Origin: Subtercola sp.
GTDB lineage: Bacteria; Actinomycetota; Actinomycetes; Actinomycetales; Microbacteriaceae
Direction of reading: 5' to 3'
Length of the DNA: 64,000 nt
Assembly: GCA_025463765.1 (NCBI GenBank)
Contig: JAODBC010000093.1
Coordinates: 62,001 to 126,000 of the forward strand
Made by a program: the position numbers and the translations under genes. Below the pieces are notes generated by a model. It did no database searches, was not told where the DNA came from, and saw only the letters and a list, made by a program, of their open reading frames with translations. The number at the start of each line of letters is the position of its first letter. Position 1 is the first letter of the stretch. Positions 9,379-16,815 of this stretch are shown piece after piece.

Positions 9379-9876
9379 ATGACACGAGACCGCACTGCGC
9401 GTACCAGAATCCGCCAGGTCCTTGCGTCCACTGGTCCGATCGTCGATCCGTCGGGTTACGCCACGGGCGCCTTGAAAGACCTGATCGGGTACGAGGGTTC
9501 ACCGGTCGCGTTCATTCAGTTGATCGCGGCGATGGAACGCGATGGGGAGATCGTTCGAGACATTCGCGGAAAACGCACCTACGGCATCACGGCTAGCGCA
9601 TCGACCATCGAATCCCAACTCGCTCAGACCCCGACGCCGGTGCGTATTGTTCGGGCAGAGGAGGTCGAGGGCATCCCCATCGACTACGACCTGCTGGCCC
9701 GCTCGATCGTGCGCGAACTGCTCTCGGTCTTCGCGACACGCCAGACGCAGACCGCTAGCGTGGAGTTCGCCGAGCGTCAGCAGAGCGACTACACACGCCG
9801 ACTCGACGAAGCACGCGAAAAGCTGGATGCCCTGCTGGGTGAAGCCGCGCAGCTCAGCACCGAATACTCGGGCTGA
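9379..9876 (+). CDS. Winged-helix-like DNA-binding protein, copy A
   Basis: 165 residues; ATG 9379 has AGAGG upstream. The N-terminal 70 residues look like a winged helix: basic start RDRTARTRIRQ, helices through GYATGALKDLIGY and GSPVAFIQLIAAMERDGEIV, and a beta-hairpin KRTYGI. A variable linker follows, then IDYDLLARSIVRELL and a C-terminal coiled-coil (YTRRLDEAREKLDALL) probably for oligomerisation. It is closely similar along its full length to the product at 36559 (minus). I do not recognise a named family. It probably regulates the island or organises its DNA. It is followed 9 bp later by a hydrolase gene. Confidence 0.8.
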   Translation: MTRDRTARTRIRQVLASTGPIVDPSGYATGALKDLIGYEGSPVAFIQLIAAMERDGEIVRDIRGKRTYGITASASTIESQLAQTPTPVRIVRAEEVEGIPIDYDLLARSIVRELLSVFATRQTQTASVEFAERQQSDYTRRLDEAREKLDALLGEAAQLSTEYSG

Positions 9877-9885
9877 CGCCCTCGA

Positions 9886-10731
9886 ATGCCCGCAGATCAA
9901 CTGAGCGACCATACGCACGACTGGCTGATAGCGCCGACCTCGTCGGTTTCTGTGGGCGAGTGCACCATTCGCTTTCGTCGACTCGGCGAGCCGGGCGCCC
10001 CCGCACTGCTTCTGATTCACGGTGGGGGTGGTCACGCGGGCTGGTGGCTCGATGTCGCGCCCTTGCTCGCTGGCGATCACGACGTCATCGTCATCGAGCT
10101 CTCGGGGCACGGTGACAGCGGTCACCGCAAAGACTATTCCTTCGACGTTTGGGCTGCCGAACTGGCCAGCGTGGTCCGCGCGACGGGAGTCGCGTCGGTC
10201 GACGTGGTCGGGCACAGCATGGGAGGAATGGTCGCGCTACGCCTGGCGGCCCTCTACCCCGCTCTGGCTCGAAGTCTCGTACTCATCGATACTGCCGTGC
10301 GCCGCACGTCACGGCTCGAGCGCCGGGAGCGTGCGGCGAAGTTCTACGCCACCCTCGACGAGGGCCTAGCCAATTTCCGATTGCGACCGCGCGGAACCAT
10401 CGCCTCGCACGAGACCCTGATGGCCGTCGGGCGGGCAGGCATCACCGAAACCGAGGACGGCTGGCGGTGGAAGTTCGACCCACACGCTGTGCAGAGCTTT
10501 CCGAGCGAAACGCTCGAGCGGCCCGAGGAGGCAATTCGTTCGCGAGCCGCCTTCATTTATGGAGGGCGCAGCGAGCTGACCAATTCTGAAACCGTCGCCC
10601 ATCTCGAACATATGCTCGGAGCCTCGGTGTCGAGCATCGAGATTCCCGAAGCATTCCACCACGTTCCACTCGACTCGCCGCTTCAGACAGTCGACGCGGT
10701 GCGAACACTTCTCGAAGCGATGCGTTCATAA
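9886..10731 (+). CDS. Alpha/beta hydrolase
   Basis: 281 residues. LLIHGGGGHAGWW is the oxyanion-hole strand, GHSMGGMVALR the nucleophile elbow with Ser, FIYGGRSE the region of the acid residue, and FHHVPLD the catalytic His. A cap domain lies in between. No membrane or signal sequence. It could open a lactone or hydrolyse a C-C bond or ester in the pathway; the specific reaction is not readable. It is in an operon with the winged-helix gene. No strong ribosome site is visible before ATG 9886, so coupling to the upstream gene is likely. Confidence 0.88.
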   Translation: MPADQLSDHTHDWLIAPTSSVSVGECTIRFRRLGEPGAPALLLIHGGGGHAGWWLDVAPLLAGDHDVIVIELSGHGDSGHRKDYSFDVWAAELASVVRATGVASVDVVGHSMGGMVALRLAALYPALARSLVLIDTAVRRTSRLERRERAAKFYATLDEGLANFRLRPRGTIASHETLMAVGRAGITETEDGWRWKFDPHAVQSFPSETLERPEEAIRSRAAFIYGGRSELTNSETVAHLEHMLGASVSSIEIPEAFHHVPLDSPLQTVDAVRTLLEAMRS

Positions 10732-11196
10732 CTGCGCTCTCTGAGGCGAGCCGGCTACTGAGCCGCCAGGAGTGAAGACGTGCAGGGTGGCGGTGCCGGG
10801 GGCGAGAATCTCGCCGCTCTCGTTCTCAAGACCGATCGTGAGGTCGAGTATCTGATCGCCCGTGTCGACCAGCCGGACGACGTCGATGTGCGCGCGAATG
10901 TCGAACATGGCGTCGCGAAGAAGTGGGCGCCGGAACTGCATCGAGACAGAGGCGATGCGGCCGTCGGTGCCGAGCCAGGCGCGAAGAAGGTTATGCGCCC
11001 ACGACCACTGCAGCCGGCCCATCGCGATCGCACCGGGGTAGCCGGCGACCCGGCCCGCTTCGTCGCCCATGTGCAGCGGTATGAACTCATCGTTCACGGC
11101 GGCGAAGCGATTCCACTCCGCAAAGCCAGAAGAGCGCAATCCCGCCGAGAACGTACCGCCGGGTTGTGCGGATTCCGGGGTGCAGTTCGCGATCAT
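10726..11196 (-). CDS. MaoC-like (R)-enoyl-CoA hydratase family protein
   Basis: 156 residues from ATG 11196 with GAGGG upstream; the ORF-track N-terminal extension reads through the neighbouring gene. The hot-dog-fold core includes FAAVNDEFIPLH (position of the catalytic Asp/His segment), GYPGAIAMGRLQWSWAHNLL and FRRPLLRDAMFDI. It pairs with the FAS1-type dehydratase gene 17 bp upstream; such two-gene pairs form heteromeric hydratases (e.g. ChsH1/ChsH2 of steroid degraders). It likely hydrates an enoyl-CoA before retro-aldol cleavage by the thiolase-DUF35 pair. Confidence 0.8.
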   Translation of the reverse strand: MIANCTPESAQPGGTFSAGLRSSGFAEWNRFAAVNDEFIPLHMGDEAGRVAGYPGAIAMGRLQWSWAHNLLRAWLGTDGRIASVSMQFRRPLLRDAMFDIRAHIDVVRLVDTGDQILDLTIGLENESGEILAPGTATLHVFTPGGSVAGSPQRAQL

Positions 11197-11213
11197 CGGC
11201 CGGCATACCCTCG

Positions 11214-11741
11214 TCAGTAGCGAATAGACGTGGCGCGTTCGGTGCGAACGAGTTCGCCACGCTGGTTGGTCCAGGTCGCTGTCGTCACGCTGAAGAGCAT
11301 CCGCCCGACACGTCCGTCGCGTTCGCTGTAGCTGGTGAGACGGGACTCCGCGCGAATCACCTCTCCCACCCGAATGTTCTCGCCGTATTGGGCCGAGGTA
11401 CCGCCGTTCAGCTGCGTCGTGAATGCGAGCGGCGGCAGACCGAGCATGCATTCGAGTGCGTCGGGGTCGCCGCGGCGCGATGCCGTCGCCCGCATGCATT
11501 CCGCGACCGCCCACGCAAACGGGTTGAACTCTTCGGGGGCCACGAATTCGACACCGGATGCCTCGGCCGACGCCCTGTCGGTGAACACCGCCGGAGGCGC
11601 CGACGGATAGTACACGGCGAGCGCCCAGCGGCGGATGTCGGACTCGTCGACCGGGTACGAGACCCGCCAGTCGATGAGCGAGCCGACCGCAGCACGCATC
11701 GCCTCAGTGAGAAGCGGCATACTCGCGTACCGGGCGCACAC
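11214..11741 (-). CDS. FAS1-like/MaoC dehydratase N-terminal-domain protein
   Basis: 175 residues. The segment VYYPSAPPAVFTDRA...APEEFNPFAW and LNGGTSAQYGENIRVGEVIRAESRL match the dehydratase domain found at the N-terminus of MaoC-type hydratases. GTG 11741 is taken as the start; ATG 11720 is an alternative, since neither has a strong ribosome site. It follows the crotonase gene by 3 bp and precedes the MaoC gene by 17 bp. It probably forms the non-catalytic or substrate-binding half of a two-subunit enoyl-CoA hydratase. Confidence 0.8.
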   Translation of the reverse strand: MCARYASMPLLTEAMRAAVGSLIDWRVSYPVDESDIRRWALAVYYPSAPPAVFTDRASAEASGVEFVAPEEFNPFAWAVAECMRATASRRGDPDALECMLGLPPLAFTTQLNGGTSAQYGENIRVGEVIRAESRLTSYSERDGRVGRMLFSVTTATWTNQRGELVRTERATSIRY

Positions 11742-11744
11742 TGA

Positions 11745-12602
11745 TCACAGCGGAAAGCCTTCGTCTTTGAAGGCGCTGTCACGCCACGCGAGAGCGGAGC
11801 GCAGGCCCTCGGCAGTGGCTTTGTTCTGAAATTCTCCGCCGCCGGGGCGGAAGTTTCGGGCGATCACGTACCACGGCACAGCCGCCTGCATCGCCGCACG
11901 CATGCCCATGGTCTCGTACGACTGGTTCAGCGTGAACTTGTTCGCGGCGAGCATGGCGGGGTGGATCTTCGACATCGGGCGCAGTTCGCGCATCACCATC
12001 TCGTCGAGCTCGGCAGCGGGAAAACTCTTCGCGATCCAGCCGATTTCTTCGGCGCGTACACCCGTCACCGACTGGCCAGTGAGCTGCAGGTATTTGGCCT
12101 GCGCCATAGACATCTTCCACGGAAAGTACTCGACATCGGGCGTCGACTGCGCACGTGTCGGCGGGTAGCCGATGATCGTATCGTCGGCCGCGAACACAAT
12201 GTCGCACATCGACATGATCTCCGAGCCGCCGGCCAGGCAGTAGCCGTGGATCTTGGCGACGACCGGCTTCATCAGATCCCAAATGACCATCCAGTCGCGC
12301 AGGGCGCTTCGGGGAAACTGGCCGGTCCACGACTCGTAGAGCGGGCTGTGGTTCCACCCGTCGGGGCGTTCGGGTTCGGCTTCGCCGCCGGCGTAGCTGT
12401 TCATGTCATAGCCCGCACAGAAGGCTTCGCCAGCACCCTGCAGCAGGATGATCGTGACGTCGTCATCGCGTTCGGCGTCGCGCAGGGCGGCGACCAGTTC
12501 GCGGCGGAGTGCCGGACTCAGCGCATTTCGCTTCTCGGGCCTGTTCAGCGTGATAGTCGCGATGCGATCGTCGACGCTGTACAAGATGTTCTCGTATTCC
12601 AT
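11745..12602 (-). CDS. Enoyl-CoA hydratase/isomerase (crotonase) family protein
   Basis: 285 residues from ATG 12602, preceded by GAGAGGG. ITLNRPEKRNAL, GEAFCAGYDM (first oxyanion-hole loop) and IHGYCLAGGSEIMSMCD (second) identify the crotonase fold. The Glu equivalent to rat E144 appears present (GGSE), while the E164 position lies in YPPTRAQSTPD and is not Glu, so simple hydration may not be the reaction. It is first in the operon with the two dehydratase genes and divergent from the MFS gene, with operator-like site C between. Confidence 0.87.
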   Translation of the reverse strand: MEYENILYSVDDRIATITLNRPEKRNALSPALRRELVAALRDAERDDDVTIILLQGAGEAFCAGYDMNSYAGGEAEPERPDGWNHSPLYESWTGQFPRSALRDWMVIWDLMKPVVAKIHGYCLAGGSEIMSMCDIVFAADDTIIGYPPTRAQSTPDVEYFPWKMSMAQAKYLQLTGQSVTGVRAEEIGWIAKSFPAAELDEMVMRELRPMSKIHPAMLAANKFTLNQSYETMGMRAAMQAAVPWYVIARNFRPGGGEFQNKATAEGLRSALAWRDSAFKDEGFPL

Positions 12603-12683
12603 GAGGTGCCCTCTCGTCAGGTGCTGCACAATGCCGAGGGCTGTACGCTCCGACTTGATTGCCTTATCCTAACTACACCACCA

Positions 12684-12700
12684 TTCTAGCAACATTGCAC
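12684..12700. promoter_or_regulatory. 17-bp operator-like site C
   Basis: TTCTAGCAACATTGCAC lies in the divergent intergenic region between the crotonase operon and the MFS gene. It matches most fixed positions of the recurring 17-bp element by eye. Confidence 0.4.
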
Positions 12701-12716
12701 CAAGGTAGGTTCAATC

Positions 12717-14042
12717 ATGTCGATAACACTCGAGACACCGAAGTTCCGCCCCCGCGACTTTGTGAGGTACCGCGGTTACCGGCAGGCCGCCATCGGCTGG
12801 CTGGTGAACGGCGTTTCGGTAGGGGCCGTCTACTTCACCATCGGGCCGCTGTTCGCGGCGATGATCCCCGATACGGGGTGGAGCCTGGCCCTGGTGTCAG
12901 CGGCCCTGCTCATCAGGGGTTTTGTTGCAATCGTCTTCGCACCCATGGCCGGGTGGCTGATCAGAGCATTCGGCCTCCGAGTAGTGGTCGTCACCGGTAG
13001 CGTTCTGACCGCCATTTGTTTCGCGGCAACCGGGCTCGTCACCAACCCGATCGTCTTTTGCATCGTTTTCGGCATCGGTCTCTCGTTCGCCGACGCACTG
13101 ATCGGCTATGTACCGGCATCGACGATCATGAGCCGGTGGTTCCTTGCCCGCCGCGGCGCGGTCATGGGCGTCGTCAGCTCGGGCGCCGGTATCGGCGGAT
13201 TCATCTTCGCGCCGCTGATGGCGCTGCTTGTCGCAGGTCTGGGCTGGCGTGGGGCGCTGTTCGTGTTGGGTGCTCTCGTGCTCGTGCTGTGCGTCCCGTC
13301 GGTGTTCTTGAAGAACGGGCCGCGCGATGTCGGTCAGTGGGTCGACGGTGTCGAGGGCCGTGTGATCCCCGAGCAGGGCGAGGCCGACGCGGTCGGAACC
13401 GTGCAGAAGAGCGTCAAGCAGATTGCTCGGTCACCACTGTTCTGGGCGGTGTTCTCGATCTACGGCATTCAGGCATGGGCGCTCGCCGTCTACTCCGCTG
13501 ACCAGGTGCTCTATCTCACGACGATTGGCACCAATGCGGTTCAGGCTTCGACGGCGCTCGGCATCTCCGGCGGCGTGGCGGCGCTGTCGGGCATCTTGTT
13601 CGCCCGGCTGAACGACCGAATCAGCCCCTATTACGTGCTTATCGCCGCGACTGTGCTGATGTCGATCGCCTCGGTGGTCTTCATCTTCGCCAGCTCGCTG
13701 TTCGCGGTGTACGCGTATTCGATTCTCTTCGGCGCCGGGTACGGAATTCTGCTGCCGACCGTCGCCGTCGCGATCGGCAGGTACTTCGGCAGCCTGGACA
13801 TCTCGCGTGCTGTCGGGCTCGGGCTGGGATTCGTGTCGCTGATGGCCGGCATCGGCCCGTTCCTCACCGGCCTGGTGAGCGACGCGACGGGCAGCTTCAC
13901 CATTCCGATCTATGTGGTGGCGGGGTTGCTCATTCTTTCGGTGCTCATCGCCATCGTCGCGCGACCGCCGCGAGAGGCGCTCGCCGCCGTCGAGACCGTC
14001 GATGCAGCCGAGGTGCACGAGAGGCAACCACCCCTGACCTGA
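12717..14042 (+). CDS. MFS transporter (OFA/monocarboxylate-type)
   Basis: 441 residues with about twelve hydrophobic segments. Start ATG 12717 follows AAGGTAGG. The loop between TM2 and TM3 and the GYVPASTIMSRWFLARRGAVMGVVSSGAG segment resemble oxalate/formate-antiporter and monocarboxylate-type MFS members (MSRWF-x-RRG-x-AMG). It sits in the inner membrane and probably imports an organic acid or exports an intermediate of the pathway. It is followed by the cyclase-family gene in the same direction, which has its own promoter. Confidence 0.88.
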   Translation: MSITLETPKFRPRDFVRYRGYRQAAIGWLVNGVSVGAVYFTIGPLFAAMIPDTGWSLALVSAALLIRGFVAIVFAPMAGWLIRAFGLRVVVVTGSVLTAICFAATGLVTNPIVFCIVFGIGLSFADALIGYVPASTIMSRWFLARRGAVMGVVSSGAGIGGFIFAPLMALLVAGLGWRGALFVLGALVLVLCVPSVFLKNGPRDVGQWVDGVEGRVIPEQGEADAVGTVQKSVKQIARSPLFWAVFSIYGIQAWALAVYSADQVLYLTTIGTNAVQASTALGISGGVAALSGILFARLNDRISPYYVLIAATVLMSIASVVFIFASSLFAVYAYSILFGAGYGILLPTVAVAIGRYFGSLDISRAVGLGLGFVSLMAGIGPFLTGLVSDATGSFTIPIYVVAGLLILSVLIAIVARPPREALAAVETVDAAEVHERQPPLT

Positions 14043-14061
14043 CCGCTTCACTCTCGGTCGG

Positions 14062-14103
14062 TTGCTGATACGAATTGATAAGATAACTTGAACACAATTG
14101 AAT
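14062..14103 (+). promoter_or_regulatory. Promoter and operator-like site D for the cyclase gene
   Basis: TTGCTG, 16 bp, TAACTT form a plausible -35/-10. Site D (14087-14103) CTTGAACACAATTGAAT overlaps the -10 and start point and matches the recurring 17-bp element. Confidence 0.45.
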
Positions 14104-14120
14104 CGAAGGGGAAATCGCCG

Positions 14121-15101
14121 ATGACTGAACCCGAGACCGTCTCTGCCCGACGCAATTACACGGCTGTCGACATCGACGAACTCGCTACGCGATACCGCAC
14201 GTGGGGTCGGTGGGGCGAGGGCGACGAACGCGGTTCGACGAATTACGTCACCCCCGAGACGATTCGCGCGGCCGCCGCATTGGTTCGCAGCGGGAGGGCG
14301 TTCTCGCTCTCGATTCCTTTCGACCGAGAGGGCCCACTCCCCGGGCGCACGGCACGGGTGAACCCTCAGCACATCATGTTCCGGCATGGCGGCGACCTAC
14401 TGGCCGCCGGCGAAGAGGCGATGAGCGGCGGGTTCTCGACCGACGACGGAATCTACATGCCACTGCAAGCGGCAACGCAGTGGGATGCGTTCTGTCACAT
14501 CTTTTACAAGGGCGAGACCTACAACGGGCACGGCCCCGAGTCGGTGACGAGCACGGGAGCGGCACACAACAGCATCACGAACACCAGCGTCACGACCACC
14601 GGCAGGGGAGTGCTGCTCGACTTTCCGCGGCTCTACGGGGTGCCGTGGCTCGAGCCCGGCGACGCGATCCAAGACGTCGATCTCGCTCGTTGCGCAGAAC
14701 ACCAGGGCGTACAGATCGGCGAAGGCGATTTTGTGATCATCCGCACCGGCCACATGCTGCGCCGCCGAGCCGAGGCGTTCTGGGGCGATTACGCGGCGGG
14801 GTCGGCGCCCGGTCTCGGGGTGAGCGCCGCAGACTACCTTCTGCCACGACACGTTGCGGGCGTTGCATCCGACACCTGGGGGCTCGACGCTCTCCCCTAT
14901 GAGTCGCTGCCCGAAGTGAAGTATCCGCTGCACGTTCTCTTTTTGGTCAACGCCGGCGTGCTCATCGGCGAGATGTGGGATGTGGAACCTCTGGCCGAGG
15001 CCTGTGCCGTCGACGGTGTGTACGAATTCTTTCTCACCGCTGCGCCCCTAATGGTGACCGGCGCCGTAGGATCGCCGCTCAACCCGATCGCGATCAAATA
15101 G
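14121..15101 (+). CDS. Cyclase-family metal-dependent hydrolase
   Basis: 326 residues from ATG 14121, preceded by AAGGGGA; the ORF-track TTG at 14088 overlaps the promoter. It belongs to the kynurenine formamidase-like cyclase family: GSTNYVTPETI, IMFRHGGD, TQWDAFCHIFYKGETYNG, GVLLDFPR, EGDFVIIRTGH, AADYLLPRHVAGVASDTWGLD and PLHVLFLVNAGVLIGE. In the usual metal motif HxGTHxDxxxH the first His of THxD is Gln here (TQWD), while the later His is kept. The family hydrolyses amide, ester or lactone bonds, or cyclic diketones. Ring opening in the alicyclic pathway is likely but unproven. Confidence 0.82.
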   Translation: MTEPETVSARRNYTAVDIDELATRYRTWGRWGEGDERGSTNYVTPETIRAAAALVRSGRAFSLSIPFDREGPLPGRTARVNPQHIMFRHGGDLLAAGEEAMSGGFSTDDGIYMPLQAATQWDAFCHIFYKGETYNGHGPESVTSTGAAHNSITNTSVTTTGRGVLLDFPRLYGVPWLEPGDAIQDVDLARCAEHQGVQIGEGDFVIIRTGHMLRRRAEAFWGDYAAGSAPGLGVSAADYLLPRHVAGVASDTWGLDALPYESLPEVKYPLHVLFLVNAGVLIGEMWDVEPLAEACAVDGVYEFFLTAAPLMVTGAVGSPLNPIAIK

Positions 15102-15205
15102 GGGCCGCATTACCGAGCAGTACCAATCCGGGATTCTCGGGGCTAGCGCAGCCGCTTATACGGTCGGTCGGTCTCGGCCCTCGACCTCCCAGAGCGACTG
15201 ACCCA

Positions 15206-15664
15206 TCAAACCAAAGGCACGGCGGGTAGTACTGTCTTGGCCGGCCCGAAGACCGGAACGACGCCGTGGTCGCCGACTTCGCGATAGTCGACCGTGAGCG
15301 CCATGCCGACCTCAGCACCCTCGTGGGGCAGATCGACCAGGCGGGTGAGCAGCCGAACACCGCAGTCGAGTTCGACCAGGCCGACCGGGTAGGGCACCTG
15401 CTCTTTCAGCGAAGCGGCGTAGGCACGGCGATAGGTCACGTTGCTCCAGAGGGTGCCCACACCGTCGACCTCTAGCCAGGTGGATGCCCGGGAAAGACAC
15501 TCGGGGCACACGCCGGCGGCGGGCCACCGAATGTAGCTGCACTGGTCGCACTTCTGAAAGAGCAGGTGCCCCTCAGCTGCGCTCTGCCAGAACCGTGTGT
15601 CGTCTTCGGTCGGAAGGTAGGGCGTCTGCGTGCTGACCTCTGCACGGGCCGTCTCGGCGCTCAC
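15206..15664 (-). CDS. DUF35 OB-fold acyl-CoA-binding protein with zinc ribbon
   Basis: 152 residues. CDQCSYIRWPAAGVCPEC is the rubredoxin-like zinc ribbon and the C-terminal half (VGTLWSNVTYRRAY..VGLVELDCGVRLLTRL) the OB fold. GTG 15664 overlaps the thiolase stop as GTGA; the longer ORF-track version is the thiolase in another frame. DUF35 proteins bind thiolase-superfamily partners encoded next door and are required for the aldolase/thiolase activity (Ltp2-ChsH2 DUF35 in steroid degraders). Expected to form a heteromer with the 15661-16815 product. Confidence 0.9.
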   Translation of the reverse strand: MSAETARAEVSTQTPYLPTEDDTRFWQSAAEGHLLFQKCDQCSYIRWPAAGVCPECLSRASTWLEVDGVGTLWSNVTYRRAYAASLKEQVPYPVGLVELDCGVRLLTRLVDLPHEGAEVGMALTVDYREVGDHGVVPVFGPAKTVLPAVPLV

Positions 15665-16815
15665 GACCGGTCCAGACTGAAGATCGTGCTCGCTGCCTTC
15701 AGCATTCCGTAGGTCGAACAGTACTGCGCGACCCGGAACGGTTCGAGTTGCCGGGCGCCTGCCTCTCCACGCAGTTGCCGGATCATCTCCACCAGATGCA
15801 GAAAGCCCCACATGTACGCTTCCGACAGCTGGCCGCCATTCGTATTCAGCGGCAGTTTGCCGCCGAACCCGACCGCTCCCGAACGAAACGCGTCGCCTAC
15901 CCCTCCGAACGGCGCGAATCCGTACCACTCGAGCATCTGCATGACCCAGACGCTCGTCGGGTCTTGAATGTACAGCGCCTGCACATCTGCACGATCGATG
16001 CCCGCTGCCGGGTAGATGCGTTCGGCGACCTGCTCGATCCAGGGGCGCATCCACTGATCGGCGTTCTGCCGATCGCGAAGGCCGGTCTGCTGCGCAATAC
16101 CCATCACGTGCACCGGCGTGCCGGTCAGCTCTGCCGCCTTGTCGGCGCTGGCGACGATCAGACACGCACCACCATCAGAGATCATGCAGATGTCGGCGCG
16201 TCGAAGCGGCTCGATCAGGTACGGCTCGGCCAGGTAATCGTCGATCGAGAGGGGTTTACGAAAAATGGCGAGCTCGTTGTCAATCGCGTATTTGCGCTGC
16301 GATACTGCAATCTCGCCCAGGTCTGCCTCGGTCGTACCGTAGAGCTTCTTGTGCCGCTGGAACGCCATGCCCGCGACACCAGCGACATTCAAGAAACCGT
16401 AGACGCTGGCGTCGTCTTGCCTGCCGAGCGGCAGGGTGAATCGGTTGCCCGCACTTCGCTGATTCGTGCCGTAGACAATCGCGATCACGCTCGCGAGACC
16501 CGCTTCGATCGCCGCGACAGCGAGGTGCAACGAGAAGTTGCAGGTGCCGTAGTCGAGGGTCGCACTATACGCCGGGTTGAGCCCGGCGAGTCGGCCGATC
16601 TCGGTGTCGATGCCGAAGCCGCCATACGACTTGCACGTGATGAGCCCGTCGATCTGGGACTTCTGGATGCCCGATTGCTGCAGCGTCACACGGAGTGCTT
16701 CGACGCCGATCTCGTCGGCTGACATGCCGGGCAGTTCGCCTTGTAGGGTATTGCCCACCGCGACGACCGCAGCGCGGCCGCGCACAGCGCCGGGTGCGGA
16801 GGCGAATGCGGCCAT
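15661..16815 (-). CDS. Thiolase-superfamily protein (SCP-x/Ltp-like; thiolase or retro-aldolase)
   Basis: 384 residues. The N-terminus (VVAVGNTLQGELPGMSADEIG), LDYGTCNFSLHLAVAAI, ADICMISDGGACLIVASA and LNTNGGQLSEAYMWGFLHLVEMI place it in the nondecarboxylating lipid-transfer-type thiolases. A Cys stands near the nucleophile position (YGTC), but the canonical C-terminal Cys/His blocks (GHP, CxG) are replaced by NTNGGQLSEAY, as in Ltp2-type aldolases. With the adjacent DUF35 gene it probably cleaves a beta-hydroxyacyl-CoA side chain or ring by retro-aldol reaction; ordinary thiolysis remains possible. ATGA overlap with the CoA-transferase gene shows tight coupling. Confidence 0.85.
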   Translation of the reverse strand: MAAFASAPGAVRGRAAVVAVGNTLQGELPGMSADEIGVEALRVTLQQSGIQKSQIDGLITCKSYGGFGIDTEIGRLAGLNPAYSATLDYGTCNFSLHLAVAAIEAGLASVIAIVYGTNQRSAGNRFTLPLGRQDDASVYGFLNVAGVAGMAFQRHKKLYGTTEADLGEIAVSQRKYAIDNELAIFRKPLSIDDYLAEPYLIEPLRRADICMISDGGACLIVASADKAAELTGTPVHVMGIAQQTGLRDRQNADQWMRPWIEQVAERIYPAAGIDRADVQALYIQDPTSVWVMQMLEWYGFAPFGGVGDAFRSGAVGFGGKLPLNTNGGQLSEAYMWGFLHLVEMIRQLRGEAGARQLEPFRVAQYCSTYGMLKAASTIFSLDRS

